Origin: Opitutia bacterium
Lineage (GTDB): Bacteria > Verrucomicrobiota > Verrucomicrobiia > Opitutales > Opitutaceae
Direction: 5' to 3'
Assembly (NCBI GenBank): GCA_003157575.1
Contig: PMKA01000112.1
Span: 1-14,777, forward strand
DNA: 14,777 nt
Each line of letters opens with the position of its first letter. Positions within the stretch are counted from its first letter, which is position 1. The notes under the pieces are model-generated. The model did not search any database and had not been told where the DNA came from. It saw nothing but the letters and a program-made list of their open reading frames with translations. Shown here piece after piece: positions 7,682 through 13,300 of this stretch. The position numbers and the translations under genes are program-made.

Positions 7682-9048
7682 CCCGCCACCTCCAGCAGCG
7701 GGCCGCGGCAAGCGCTGTCGCCAAGCGGCAGGGCGTCCCGCTTGTAGATCTCAGCCCGGTGAAGGAGATTCAAGGCGAAGAACGCGCGGAAGAGCGTCCA
7801 GTCCGAACGATTTTGGGAATGGAACGCCCTGCGGAAGGTGCTTGAAATGGAATAGAAAAGCCGGCGGGTCCGCAGGCAGCTTTGTCGGATCTCCTCGGGC
7901 GTCATCCGCGCCGGGCGGAACGGCACCGTGTTGTACGTGTAGGAGTCGTCCAGCCACCAGGCGTCGTAAAGCAGTCGTCCTTCTTCTTTGAGGCGTCGAT
8001 ACAGCGGTGTGCCCGGCATCGGGACCAGGTGATTGAATCCGCAAAGGTACAGGCCGTGGCGCACGGCGAAACGATAGGCCTGGTCAAACGTCTCGGGCGT
8101 GTCCTGGTCGTAGCCGAAAACAAAAGTGCCATAGACGCGGATGCCGTGCTTGCGCAGGTTCTCCATCGCCGGCTCGAAATCCCCAAGCCTAAGATTAACG
8201 CCTTTCCCCATCTGGCGGAGGTTGTCCGCGTCCATGCTCTCAAATCCGATGAGGAGCGCCTGGCAGCCGCTGGCCTTGAGGAGCCGGAGCAGATCCGTAT
8301 CCATTGCCGCGTTGATGCTTGCCTGGCTCACCCAGCGGATCTTCAGGGGAATCAGCGCCTCCAGAAGCTGCCGGGCCTCGGCACGGTCGGAGACGATGTT
8401 GTCGTTGACGAAGAAGATCAGCCTGGACCGGTCCTTGAGTCCCTTGATCTCGGCAACAATCTGTTCGACAGGCCGCTGGGTGTACGTGGAGCGGTAGAAG
8501 CTTTGGATTGCGCAGAATTCACAGGAGAATTTGCAGCCCCTGCCGGCCTCCACCAGACCGATGGGCAGGTAACGTTTTCCCGCATAGACGCTCCGGTCCG
8601 GCGTGGATCGGTCGAGGGGCGGCCGCTCGTCGCTGCGATAGAGCCTCCGGGGCGTGCCGCTCCGATAGTCGTCAATCACGCCGGCCCAGAGTCCCTCGGC
8701 CTCTCCCAATACCACGCTCTCGGCGTAGCGCTGCACCTCCTCCGGAAACAAGGTGGCATGGAACCCGCCCATGACCACCGGGACCTTTCGCCGGCGGAAT
8801 TCGCTGGCGATCTGGTAGGCCCGCTTGGCGGTGTAAACCTCCGTGCTTATGGCCACCAGATCCGTGGGTTCATCGTAAGGAATGAGCTCCATGCGATCGT
8901 CGTGGAACCGCACGTCCACATCTCCGGGAGTTAGGCCCGCCAGGACTGCGACGGGAAGCGGCTCCATCTGCCACGTCCGCAGATAGGGCTGCCCGGGCCT
9001 GCGGCCGATGCACGGGTGAACGAAAGTGAGGCGGAACCTGCTCTTCAT
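7678..9048 (-). CDS. B12-binding radical SAM enzyme (first paralogue)
   Basis: This 456-aa protein has a cobalamin-binding Rossmann domain at about 1-135, with QMEPLPVAVLAGLTP (27-41), DDRMELIPY (50-58), PTDLVAIS and GGFHATLFPEE (94-104). The radical SAM [4Fe-4S] cysteines are C172, C176 and C179 (GRGCKFSCEFC), followed by AIQSFYRS. Barrel motifs are IFFVNDNIVSD (211-221) and LIGFESMD (266-273), and the C-terminal signature is LLYDAWWLDDSY. The lower-ligand DxHxxG motif is missing. It starts 19 nt after the stop of the classical radical SAM gene, the only real gap in the central part of the operon, and no good Shine-Dalgarno is visible. It is clearly homologous to the next two genes and probably performs a related reaction at a different stage or site. 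Confidence 0.95.
   Translation of the reverse strand: MKSRFRLTFVHPCIGRRPGQPYLRTWQMEPLPVAVLAGLTPGDVDVRFHDDRMELIPYDEPTDLVAISTEVYTAKRAYQIASEFRRRKVPVVMGGFHATLFPEEVQRYAESVVLGEAEGLWAGVIDDYRSGTPRRLYRSDERPPLDRSTPDRSVYAGKRYLPIGLVEAGRGCKFSCEFCAIQSFYRSTYTQRPVEQIVAEIKGLKDRSRLIFFVNDNIVSDRAEARQLLEALIPLKIRWVSQASINAAMDTDLLRLLKASGCQALLIGFESMDADNLRQMGKGVNLRLGDFEPAMENLRKHGIRVYGTFVFGYDQDTPETFDQAYRFAVRHGLYLCGFNHLVPMPGTPLYRRLKEEGRLLYDAWWLDDSYTYNTVPFRPARMTPEEIRQSCLRTRRLFYSISSTFRRAFHSQNRSDWTLFRAFFALNLLHRAEIYKRDALPLGDSACRGPLLEVAG
7689..7693 (-). promoter_or_regulatory. Ribosome binding site of the second B12-radical SAM gene
   Basis: GGAGG on the minus strand lies 7 nt before the ATG at 7681 and within the end of the preceding gene. 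It favours 7681 over the in-frame upstream start at 7711. Confidence 0.7.
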
Positions 9049-9067
9049 GCCACGACGGGGAACATTT

Positions 9068-10273
9068 TCACTGCGGGGTTCCCGCTCCTGCGGCGCCTGT
9101 GTCCGGTCTTGTTTCGCGGCCGGGCGACACCCGGTCGGAAATGCACACCGGCACGAGACGGCCTGCGATCAACACCGCGTCTGGACAACACCGGCAGTGG
9201 ATCACGCGCCCGAGTTTGTCGAACGCGGCGGGCCGCTGAAAAAGGAAGCGCTTGGTTCGCAGCCGTGCACCAGGGCGGATCGCGTGCGCGAGCAGTTTCA
9301 GGTTGCCCGCCAGACCGCCGCCGGCGAGCCCGTTGAGCAGCAGATGCAGCCCCAGCTGGCCGGCACGCTGCGCCTGAAAGAACGGATAATGCCCGGTCAA
9401 CCTGCGCGACAGCTCAAGGAAAGCTCTTTCCACCCGGGTCGGCCGAAGGCTCTTGTGGGAGCACAGGGCGCCGCGCCGATGCACCGCGGACACGATGATC
9501 GACAACCAGCGCCGCTCCGTCGCGTCGAGATTGGACCCGATGAACCCGAACGGCCTCAGGCCGAATCTCGTTTCAAGCAACTGTCCGATCTTGATGATTG
9601 CGGCCTCCTCTTCAGTGCCTTGATGCCGCTCAAAACCGGATTCCGCGGACATCCCGGCCACGAGATATCCCCGGATTTGCGGCATCCGGGCGATGTCCCT
9701 CCACCAGGTCACCAGCAGCCAGCAGATGTGGGGCGAATCCAGCGCAAACGCGAATGCGTCCTCGATTTCTCCCAGTTTCTCCGGATAGGCGGTCACCGTC
9801 AGGCCGACCTGGATTCCATGCGCGGCGACGAGCGCAGCCTTTTCCTCCCGCAAGCGCCGCACGTCGGCGGCCGTGGCATTCTCCGGAAGATCCGGGCGCA
9901 GCTGGTTCGGCTCGATGTGCAGGAAAATGACGTTCGCCCCCGCCTTTCCAAGCGCTTCGAGCAAGGCATCGTCCAGATCCACCCCGTTCGAGCACAACTC
10001 GACGAACAGACCGCGCCGGCGGACCAGCCGGACGATCTCGACGAGGCCGGGATGCAGCGTGATCTCCCCTCCGACGATGGTGACCGAGTGCAACGGCCGG
10101 AGGCGCAGCAGGGCGTCCAGTTCCGCTTCGATCTCCGGCAGCGGCTTGATGCGCTCAGGCTTTGAATTGTAGCAACTCCGGCAGCGGATGTTGCAGCCGC
10201 GCAGAATGTCGAGAACGGCATGGGGGACGTTGTCCGGCGTCCAGGGCAGCGACATTGCGGTTGTCGGGTTCAT
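9068..10273 (-). CDS. Classical radical SAM enzyme with C-terminal cysteine cluster
   Basis: This 401-aa protein has no B12 domain. The radical SAM motif lies at the very N-terminus (C27, C31, C34 in LRGCNIRCRSCYN), followed by the SAM-binding VGGE motif (67-70) and a CSNGVDL strand. The C-terminal region carries a second cysteine group, C360, C362, C363 and C377 (HCRCCPD ... PVC), which could hold an auxiliary iron-sulfur cluster as in SPASM/twitch-type enzymes. The spacing does not match canonical SPASM. The long C-terminal part has hydrophobic helices (LGLHLLLNGLAGGGLAGNL) that may form a substrate tunnel. The ATG at 10273 overlaps the amidohydrolase stop (ATGA); an AAGGA lies 11 nt upstream. 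Upstream in-frame extension is possible but would run through the amidohydrolase gene. It probably catalyses a distinct radical step alongside the four B12 enzymes; substrate unknown. Confidence 0.9.
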   Translation of the reverse strand: MNPTTAMSLPWTPDNVPHAVLDILRGCNIRCRSCYNSKPERIKPLPEIEAELDALLRLRPLHSVTIVGGEITLHPGLVEIVRLVRRRGLFVELCSNGVDLDDALLEALGKAGANVIFLHIEPNQLRPDLPENATAADVRRLREEKAALVAAHGIQVGLTVTAYPEKLGEIEDAFAFALDSPHICWLLVTWWRDIARMPQIRGYLVAGMSAESGFERHQGTEEEAAIIKIGQLLETRFGLRPFGFIGSNLDATERRWLSIIVSAVHRRGALCSHKSLRPTRVERAFLELSRRLTGHYPFFQAQRAGQLGLHLLLNGLAGGGLAGNLKLLAHAIRPGARLRTKRFLFQRPAAFDKLGRVIHCRCCPDAVLIAGRLVPVCISDRVSPGRETRPDTGAAGAGTPQ

Positions 10274-11280
10274 ACGGTCAAAGTTCCTTGTTCCGCCGCG
10301 ACCGCTCCGGCCTTGCAGCCCGGAATCCGGAGCAGCGACTCGGCGCGGGAAAAGACCGCGTCGGGTGCGCCGGCAGCCTTGATCAAACCGACGGCGCGGT
10401 CGAAAGGATTGGCCATGCGCCGCAATTCCAGCGCGCGCCGGAGCCCGACCGGTCCGACGCAGCTCAAGGGCATGACGGCTGTGGGATAATCGGATCCAAA
10501 CACAAGTTTTGAGGTGAGCGCCGGCGAGGCGAGCATGCGTCTGAGCAGCCAGATCCGCGTGACGATGCCGAACGCGCCGAGGTCCCCGTAGAAGCGTTCG
10601 TGACGGAGCGCCATCTCCCGCCACACCTGAAAATGCGATTTCTCGTGCAGGAAGACGCACGCGCCGCAGTGCGCCGCGATCACGATGACGCCGCGTTCAA
10701 GGGCTGGACCCAGTCGCCGGGGATCGTTCAGGGTGTTGGGAAACGCCTTCAGCGCGTGCTCTCCGCCGGTGTGGCAGAGCAGGGGGATGCGGTGATGCGC
10801 CAGCGCATCGTAGAACGGCAGGCAGCGCGGATGATCCGGCTGGATGTTCTGCGCCCCGGGCAGCCATTTCACAAGGCAGGCGCCGCGGCCGACAAGCCGC
10901 TCGAGCTCCTCCACGGCATCGCGACGGTAGGGATGGATGCTTGCCCCGAAGAGGATCTTCTCGTGCGCCGCTGCCAGATCGGCGACAAAATCGTTGTCCG
11001 CAACCATCCGCGTGTGCGTGTCGTCGCGCGACCCGTCATCTCGATAGGCCGCGTCGAGGGCCAGTAGTACGGCCCGGTCCACGACGCTCGCCTGGATTCG
11101 CTCCACGATCAGGTCTGCGATCCGCCGGTCGGCGTCCGGGGCGTCCATGATCCCGGGTGGCAGATCAAGCTGGCGGACGAGGAAGCGGAATGCATGGCTG
11201 CGCCGGAAGGCCGGGGAAAAGGAGTTGCCGCTTCCGGCAGAGCCGTTGCCGGCGATGTGAACGTGGAGATCGTAAATCAT
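10270..11280 (-). CDS. Metal-dependent amidohydrolase (amidohydrolase_2/ACMSD-like)
   Basis: This 336-aa TIM-barrel metal hydrolase has the N-terminal metal motif HVH (H6, H8). Further likely ligands are H170 (LLCHTGGEH), H204 (IAAHCGA) and the catalytic Asp D264 in FGSDYPTAVM. K138 (LVKWLPG) sits where many relatives have a conserved lysine. This arrangement matches the amidohydrolase_2 superfamily, which includes hydrolases and non-oxidative decarboxylases of the ACMSD type, normally cytosolic. The ATG at 11280 overlaps the stop of the beta-helix gene (ATGA), and the gene ends overlapping the classical radical SAM gene. A 497-aa upstream-extended frame exists but runs across the beta-helix gene and is not credible, because the HVH metal motif always lies at the true N-terminus. 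The role in the cluster is probably hydrolysis or decarboxylation of an intermediate. Confidence 0.9.
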   Translation of the reverse strand: MIYDLHVHIAGNGSAGSGNSFSPAFRRSHAFRFLVRQLDLPPGIMDAPDADRRIADLIVERIQASVVDRAVLLALDAAYRDDGSRDDTHTRMVADNDFVADLAAAHEKILFGASIHPYRRDAVEELERLVGRGACLVKWLPGAQNIQPDHPRCLPFYDALAHHRIPLLCHTGGEHALKAFPNTLNDPRRLGPALERGVIVIAAHCGACVFLHEKSHFQVWREMALRHERFYGDLGAFGIVTRIWLLRRMLASPALTSKLVFGSDYPTAVMPLSCVGPVGLRRALELRRMANPFDRAVGLIKAAGAPDAVFSRAESLLRIPGCKAGAVAAEQGTLTV

Positions 11281-12002
11281 GGCGCGCGATCCGTCCTGGC
11301 CACGCGTGCGCCGCCCTTCCATACGCTGAACGGAGGCGAGATGAGGAACGCTTTTGTGCATTCGCCCGGTGCGATCTCCGTTCCGGCCGTCAACAGGGAA
11401 TAGCCGCCGATCACGGCCTCGCGTCCGATGACGACCCGGGCCAGCATCAATTCCATCTCGCCCTCCTTGTTGCGTGCGAGGACATGGGGATTCAGGCGCA
11501 CCGCGGCGCCAAAGATCACGCCGTCGCCGATCTCGATGAACGGGCGGTCGAGAATCTTCAGTCCGGCCCCCCAGTAGATCAGCCGCCCTATCCGTGCGCC
11601 CCAGAGGCGGAGCCACAATCCGTACAGGCCGGGGATCACCCGCAGGCATTCCTCCAGCGCGGGAAACCGGCAGAAGATCACCTGCAGATTGAACAACGCC
11701 CACCAGACGAAGAAATCGCGGCGGCCGACCGGGACGCGACCTTCCCGGATTGGCGCAAGGCAACGGATGGCTCTCGCCAACAGGGGAGGGACGAGAAACA
11801 GGAGAGCAAGCGCGGCTGCCACCCGCCAGCGGAACAGTGCCCAGGGAACGCCAAGGGTCAGTCCTATCAGGACGACCTGGAAGATCGTCCAGTAGTTGAT
11901 GAACAGAATGGACAGGCGTTTGGCGAGGGAAAGGTCGGCGCCCAGACCAAGTCCCCCGCCTGGCTTTTCGGCGTCCGCCTGTGTTTCAGCAACTGGCTCC
12001 AT
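11277..12002 (-). CDS. Membrane-anchored left-handed beta-helix acyltransferase-like protein
   Basis: This 241-aa protein has a polar N-terminus and two hydrophobic segments (about 34-52 and 61-76). A third hydrophobic stretch (98-112) precedes a C-terminal domain with hexapeptide-like turns (YWGAGLKILDRPFIEIGD, VIFGAAVRLNPHVLAR, VIGREAVIGGYSLLTAGTEIAPG; about 143-213). The pattern fits LbetaH acyltransferases of the type found as partial domains in polysaccharide and natural-product pathways. H173 is a possible catalytic histidine. No complete set of hexapeptide repeats is present, so it may be a small or degenerate version. The ATG at 12002 is used although no clear Shine-Dalgarno precedes it; upstream in-frame starts are blocked by a TGA. 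It opens the operon and is likely at the inner membrane, which would fit a lipid-like or exported product. Confidence 0.8.
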   Translation of the reverse strand: MEPVAETQADAEKPGGGLGLGADLSLAKRLSILFINYWTIFQVVLIGLTLGVPWALFRWRVAAALALLFLVPPLLARAIRCLAPIREGRVPVGRRDFFVWWALFNLQVIFCRFPALEECLRVIPGLYGLWLRLWGARIGRLIYWGAGLKILDRPFIEIGDGVIFGAAVRLNPHVLARNKEGEMELMLARVVIGREAVIGGYSLLTAGTEIAPGECTKAFLISPPFSVWKGGARVARTDRAP

Positions 12003-12073
12003 GCGAGATTTCGGATCGGGGCCGCCACGGGGAGAATTGCGCGGGCAATCTCACACCGGAAGCAGCCGTCGCA

Positions 12074-12697
12074 TCATGTTCCGCCGGCCGTCTTCTTCCA
12101 ACAGACCAACCTGCCGAGTATGAATCCGACGACCAGTCCGGCGAGCCCGACGATGATGGCCAGTTTCTTCGAAAACGCCACTGCCCGATCCAGCACAGGG
12201 TTGTTGAGGAAATCCGTCCCGGCATGGGCCAGGGCCACTTTCCACACGCCGTCTTCCTTAACCACCGTGGCGCTCCAGCGGTTGTTCATCGTCACCGTCC
12301 CGCCGCTCTTCAGCGTGAACGTGTCCTTCGTGGATCCATAGCAGACGCCGACGTTCTCGCCGATGAAACGCGTCAGGATGTCCGCGCTGGGCTCGGACTT
12401 CATCCCGGTGACGAGCGCATCCTTTGAGTGAAACGTCTCGTTGAAGAAGTCCTTGAATTGCGCCGGGGTGGTGAGCACGGCCTGATTCACCGCGGTGAAC
12501 GCGAACTCCTTCGCGAAGCAGGCGGCAAGGGCGTCGCTGTCCGCATTGTTGATGGCGGCGGCGACCTTGTCCCGCAGTTGACGGAGAGCGGCGTGGTCAG
12601 CCTCACGGCCGGTGTCCGCGGCGTTGAGACCCGTGACGGCGATGATCGGGCAGCTGAGCAGAAAAGCCAGCAGGGGGAGAACTCGGGTTGTTTTCAT
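12074..12697 (-). CDS. Signal-peptide SnoaL/DUF4440-like protein with C-terminal membrane anchor
   Basis: This 207-aa protein has a Sec-type signal peptide (about 1-27, MKTTRVLPLLAFLLSC then a hydrophobic run, cleavage near NAADTG). Residues about 33-158 resemble the NTF2-like SnoaL/DUF4440 fold: a helical start (LRQLRDKVAAAIN, SDALAACFAKEFAF), then strands including VTMNNRWSATVVKEDGVWKVALAHA, the typical ending of this family. A transmembrane helix (about 178-198, LAIIVGLAGLVVGFILGRLVCW) followed by a short KK-rich tail suggests the domain faces the periplasm, tethered to the inner membrane. The frame extends upstream to 13195 through the intergenic repeats, but the signal peptide marks the ATG at 12697 as the true start. 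DUF4440 proteins have diverse or unknown roles. It is 71 nt upstream of the operon on the same strand, so membership is possible but unproven. Confidence 0.82.
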   Translation of the reverse strand: MKTTRVLPLLAFLLSCPIIAVTGLNAADTGREADHAALRQLRDKVAAAINNADSDALAACFAKEFAFTAVNQAVLTTPAQFKDFFNETFHSKDALVTGMKSEPSADILTRFIGENVGVCYGSTKDTFTLKSGGTVTMNNRWSATVVKEDGVWKVALAHAGTDFLNNPVLDRAVAFSKKLAIIVGLAGLVVGFILGRLVCWKKTAGGT

Positions 12698-12844
12698 GGG
12701 GTGGATGAGGCAACTTGGACAGACTGTGCTCCGTGATTGGTAGTTTGGCGCCGGGAGGTCGGCAACCCGATAAAATCCGCCTGGCAGCCTGTCGGGCTTC
12801 GCCCTCCATGCTGCCAAACAAATGGCGGACGCCGTTTGGTTGAT

Positions 12845-12989
12845 GCTTCCGCTCCCCGTAGCCGCGAGCGTAAGCGAGTGGACTCCGCGGTTTAGGCTTC
12901 CGTTCCTTGTAGCCGCGAGCGTAAGCGAGTGGACTCCGCGGTTTAGGCTTCCGTTCCTCGTAGCCGCGAGCGTAAGCGAGTGGACTCCG
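12845..12989 (+). repeat. 51-bp tandem repeat, about 2.8 copies, hairpin-containing
   Basis: Copies begin at 12845, 12896 and 12947; the last is cut off at 12989. The shared core runs from GTAGCCGCGAGCGTAAGCGA to GTGGACTCCG (core starts 12858, 12909, 12960). Copies 1 and 2 can fold CCGCGAG against CTCCGCGG (one bulged base), a REP-like hairpin; copy 3 lacks the right arm. The period is a multiple of three, so the frames stay open on both strands. No unique spacers lie between copies, so it is not a CRISPR array. Related 'GAGCGTAAGCGAGTGGA' repeats are, as I recall, dispersed in planctomycete and verrucomicrobial genomes. Confidence 0.9.
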
Positions 12990-13027
12990 TTTCTGGCGTC
13001 CTCTCGATCCCGATCCATTTGACCGCC

Positions 13028-13045
13028 GATCACGCGGATCACGCG
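13028..13045 (+). repeat. Tandem 9-bp duplication GATCACGCG
   Basis: Two perfect adjacent copies of GATCACGCG are followed by a partial third (GAT). It is a short, low-complexity intergenic repeat with no assigned role. Confidence 0.6.
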
Positions 13046-13290
13046 GATACCGATCGCCGGACCGCGTTCGGTCGCCTCCCTACGCTGAACACCCCATAGC
13101 AACCGGACGGCTTGCTGCGCTATTATCCTGGGATAGCAGTGGGAATCATCCGCACCGCCATCCAAAACAAAATCCGCGGACACGATCATGCGCACAAGGC
13201 TATGGCATCCCCTGGCAGTGTGTTTTCAAATCGTCGGTCATCGCGGGGCGCGTGCTGCTCCTGGCGGTTCCGGTCAGTTTATAAAAAAAA

Positions 13291-13294
13291 GGAG
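13291..13294 (+). promoter_or_regulatory. Ribosome binding site of the GDSL hydrolase gene
   Basis: GGAG, preceded by a run of eight A residues, lies 6 nt before the ATG at 13301. This is a good Shine-Dalgarno at good spacing and fixes the start of the plus-strand gene. Confidence 0.75.
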
Positions 13295-13300
13295 AACCTG

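Larger units (their letters stand above)
169..12002 (-). other. Ten-gene overlapping operon, putative biosynthetic cluster
   Basis: Ten minus-strand genes run from the beta-helix protein (start 12002) to the GH3 enzyme (stop 169). ATGA overlaps of 4 nt occur at 11277-11280, 10270-10273, 7678-7681, 6377-6380, 5010-5013 and 3619-3622. A TGATG 1-nt overlap is at 2489. The two exceptions are a 19-nt gap (9049-9067) and a 2-nt gap (1789-1790). Such spacing is the classic sign of one mRNA with coupled translation and fixed stoichiometry. The contents are one classical radical SAM enzyme, four B12-radical SAM enzymes, an amidohydrolase, two GNAT-like proteins, a GH3 synthetase and a beta-helix acyltransferase-like membrane protein. 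They look like a tailoring pathway without PKS or NRPS cores. No promoter was confidently located; it should lie upstream of 12002 or upstream of the SnoaL-like gene at 12697. No clear rho-independent terminator is seen after 169. Confidence 0.85.
12698..13300 (+). other. Divergent intergenic region without a convincing gene
   Basis: About 600 nt lie between the minus-strand SnoaL-like gene and the plus-strand GDSL gene, so promoters for both should be here. I found no confident -35/-10 pair. It contains the 51-bp tandem repeat (12845-12989), a 9-bp tandem duplication (13028-13045), weak hairpin potential around 13096-13139 and the Shine-Dalgarno of the plus-strand gene. Open frames on both strands here are products of the repeats. 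Confidence 0.75.

Noticed and set aside
7882..10165. Plus-strand frames of about 350 and 379 codons opposite radical SAM genes
   Set aside because: These are GC-driven shadow frames with no motifs, lying entirely over well-supported minus-strand genes.
10273..10660. Upstream extension of the classical radical SAM protein
   Set aside because: It would overlap the amidohydrolase by nearly 400 nt and place the CxxxCxxC motif far from the N-terminus. The ATGA-coupled start at 10273 is clearly better.
169..12002. RiPP (peptide precursor) cluster
   Set aside because: Radical SAM enzymes are common in RiPP loci, but no precursor-like small gene, RiPP recognition element, protease or ABC exporter is visible in or between these genes. 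The 49-codon frame at 16-165 is too weak to change this.
12051..12077. Eight-codon frame (MMRRLLPV) overlapping the SnoaL-like stop with ATGA
   Set aside because: It has the same overlap style as the operon but is too short and ends in TGA before the beta-helix gene. It could at most help ribosome re-initiation.
11157..12341. Plus-strand frame of 394 codons across three minus-strand genes
   Set aside because: It spans the amidohydrolase start, the beta-helix gene and part of the SnoaL-like gene, and shows no domain.
12845..12989. CRISPR array
   Set aside because: The repeats are directly adjacent, with only small sequence differences and no unique spacers; there are no cas genes.
12822..13022. 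Plus-strand 66-codon frame made of repeated AASVSEWTP units
   Set aside because: It is simply the 51-bp repeat read in an open frame; it has no ribosome binding site.
12698..13195. N-terminal extension of the SnoaL-like protein to 373 aa
   Set aside because: The extension is a translation of the tandem repeats. A textbook signal peptide begins at the internal Met at 12697.
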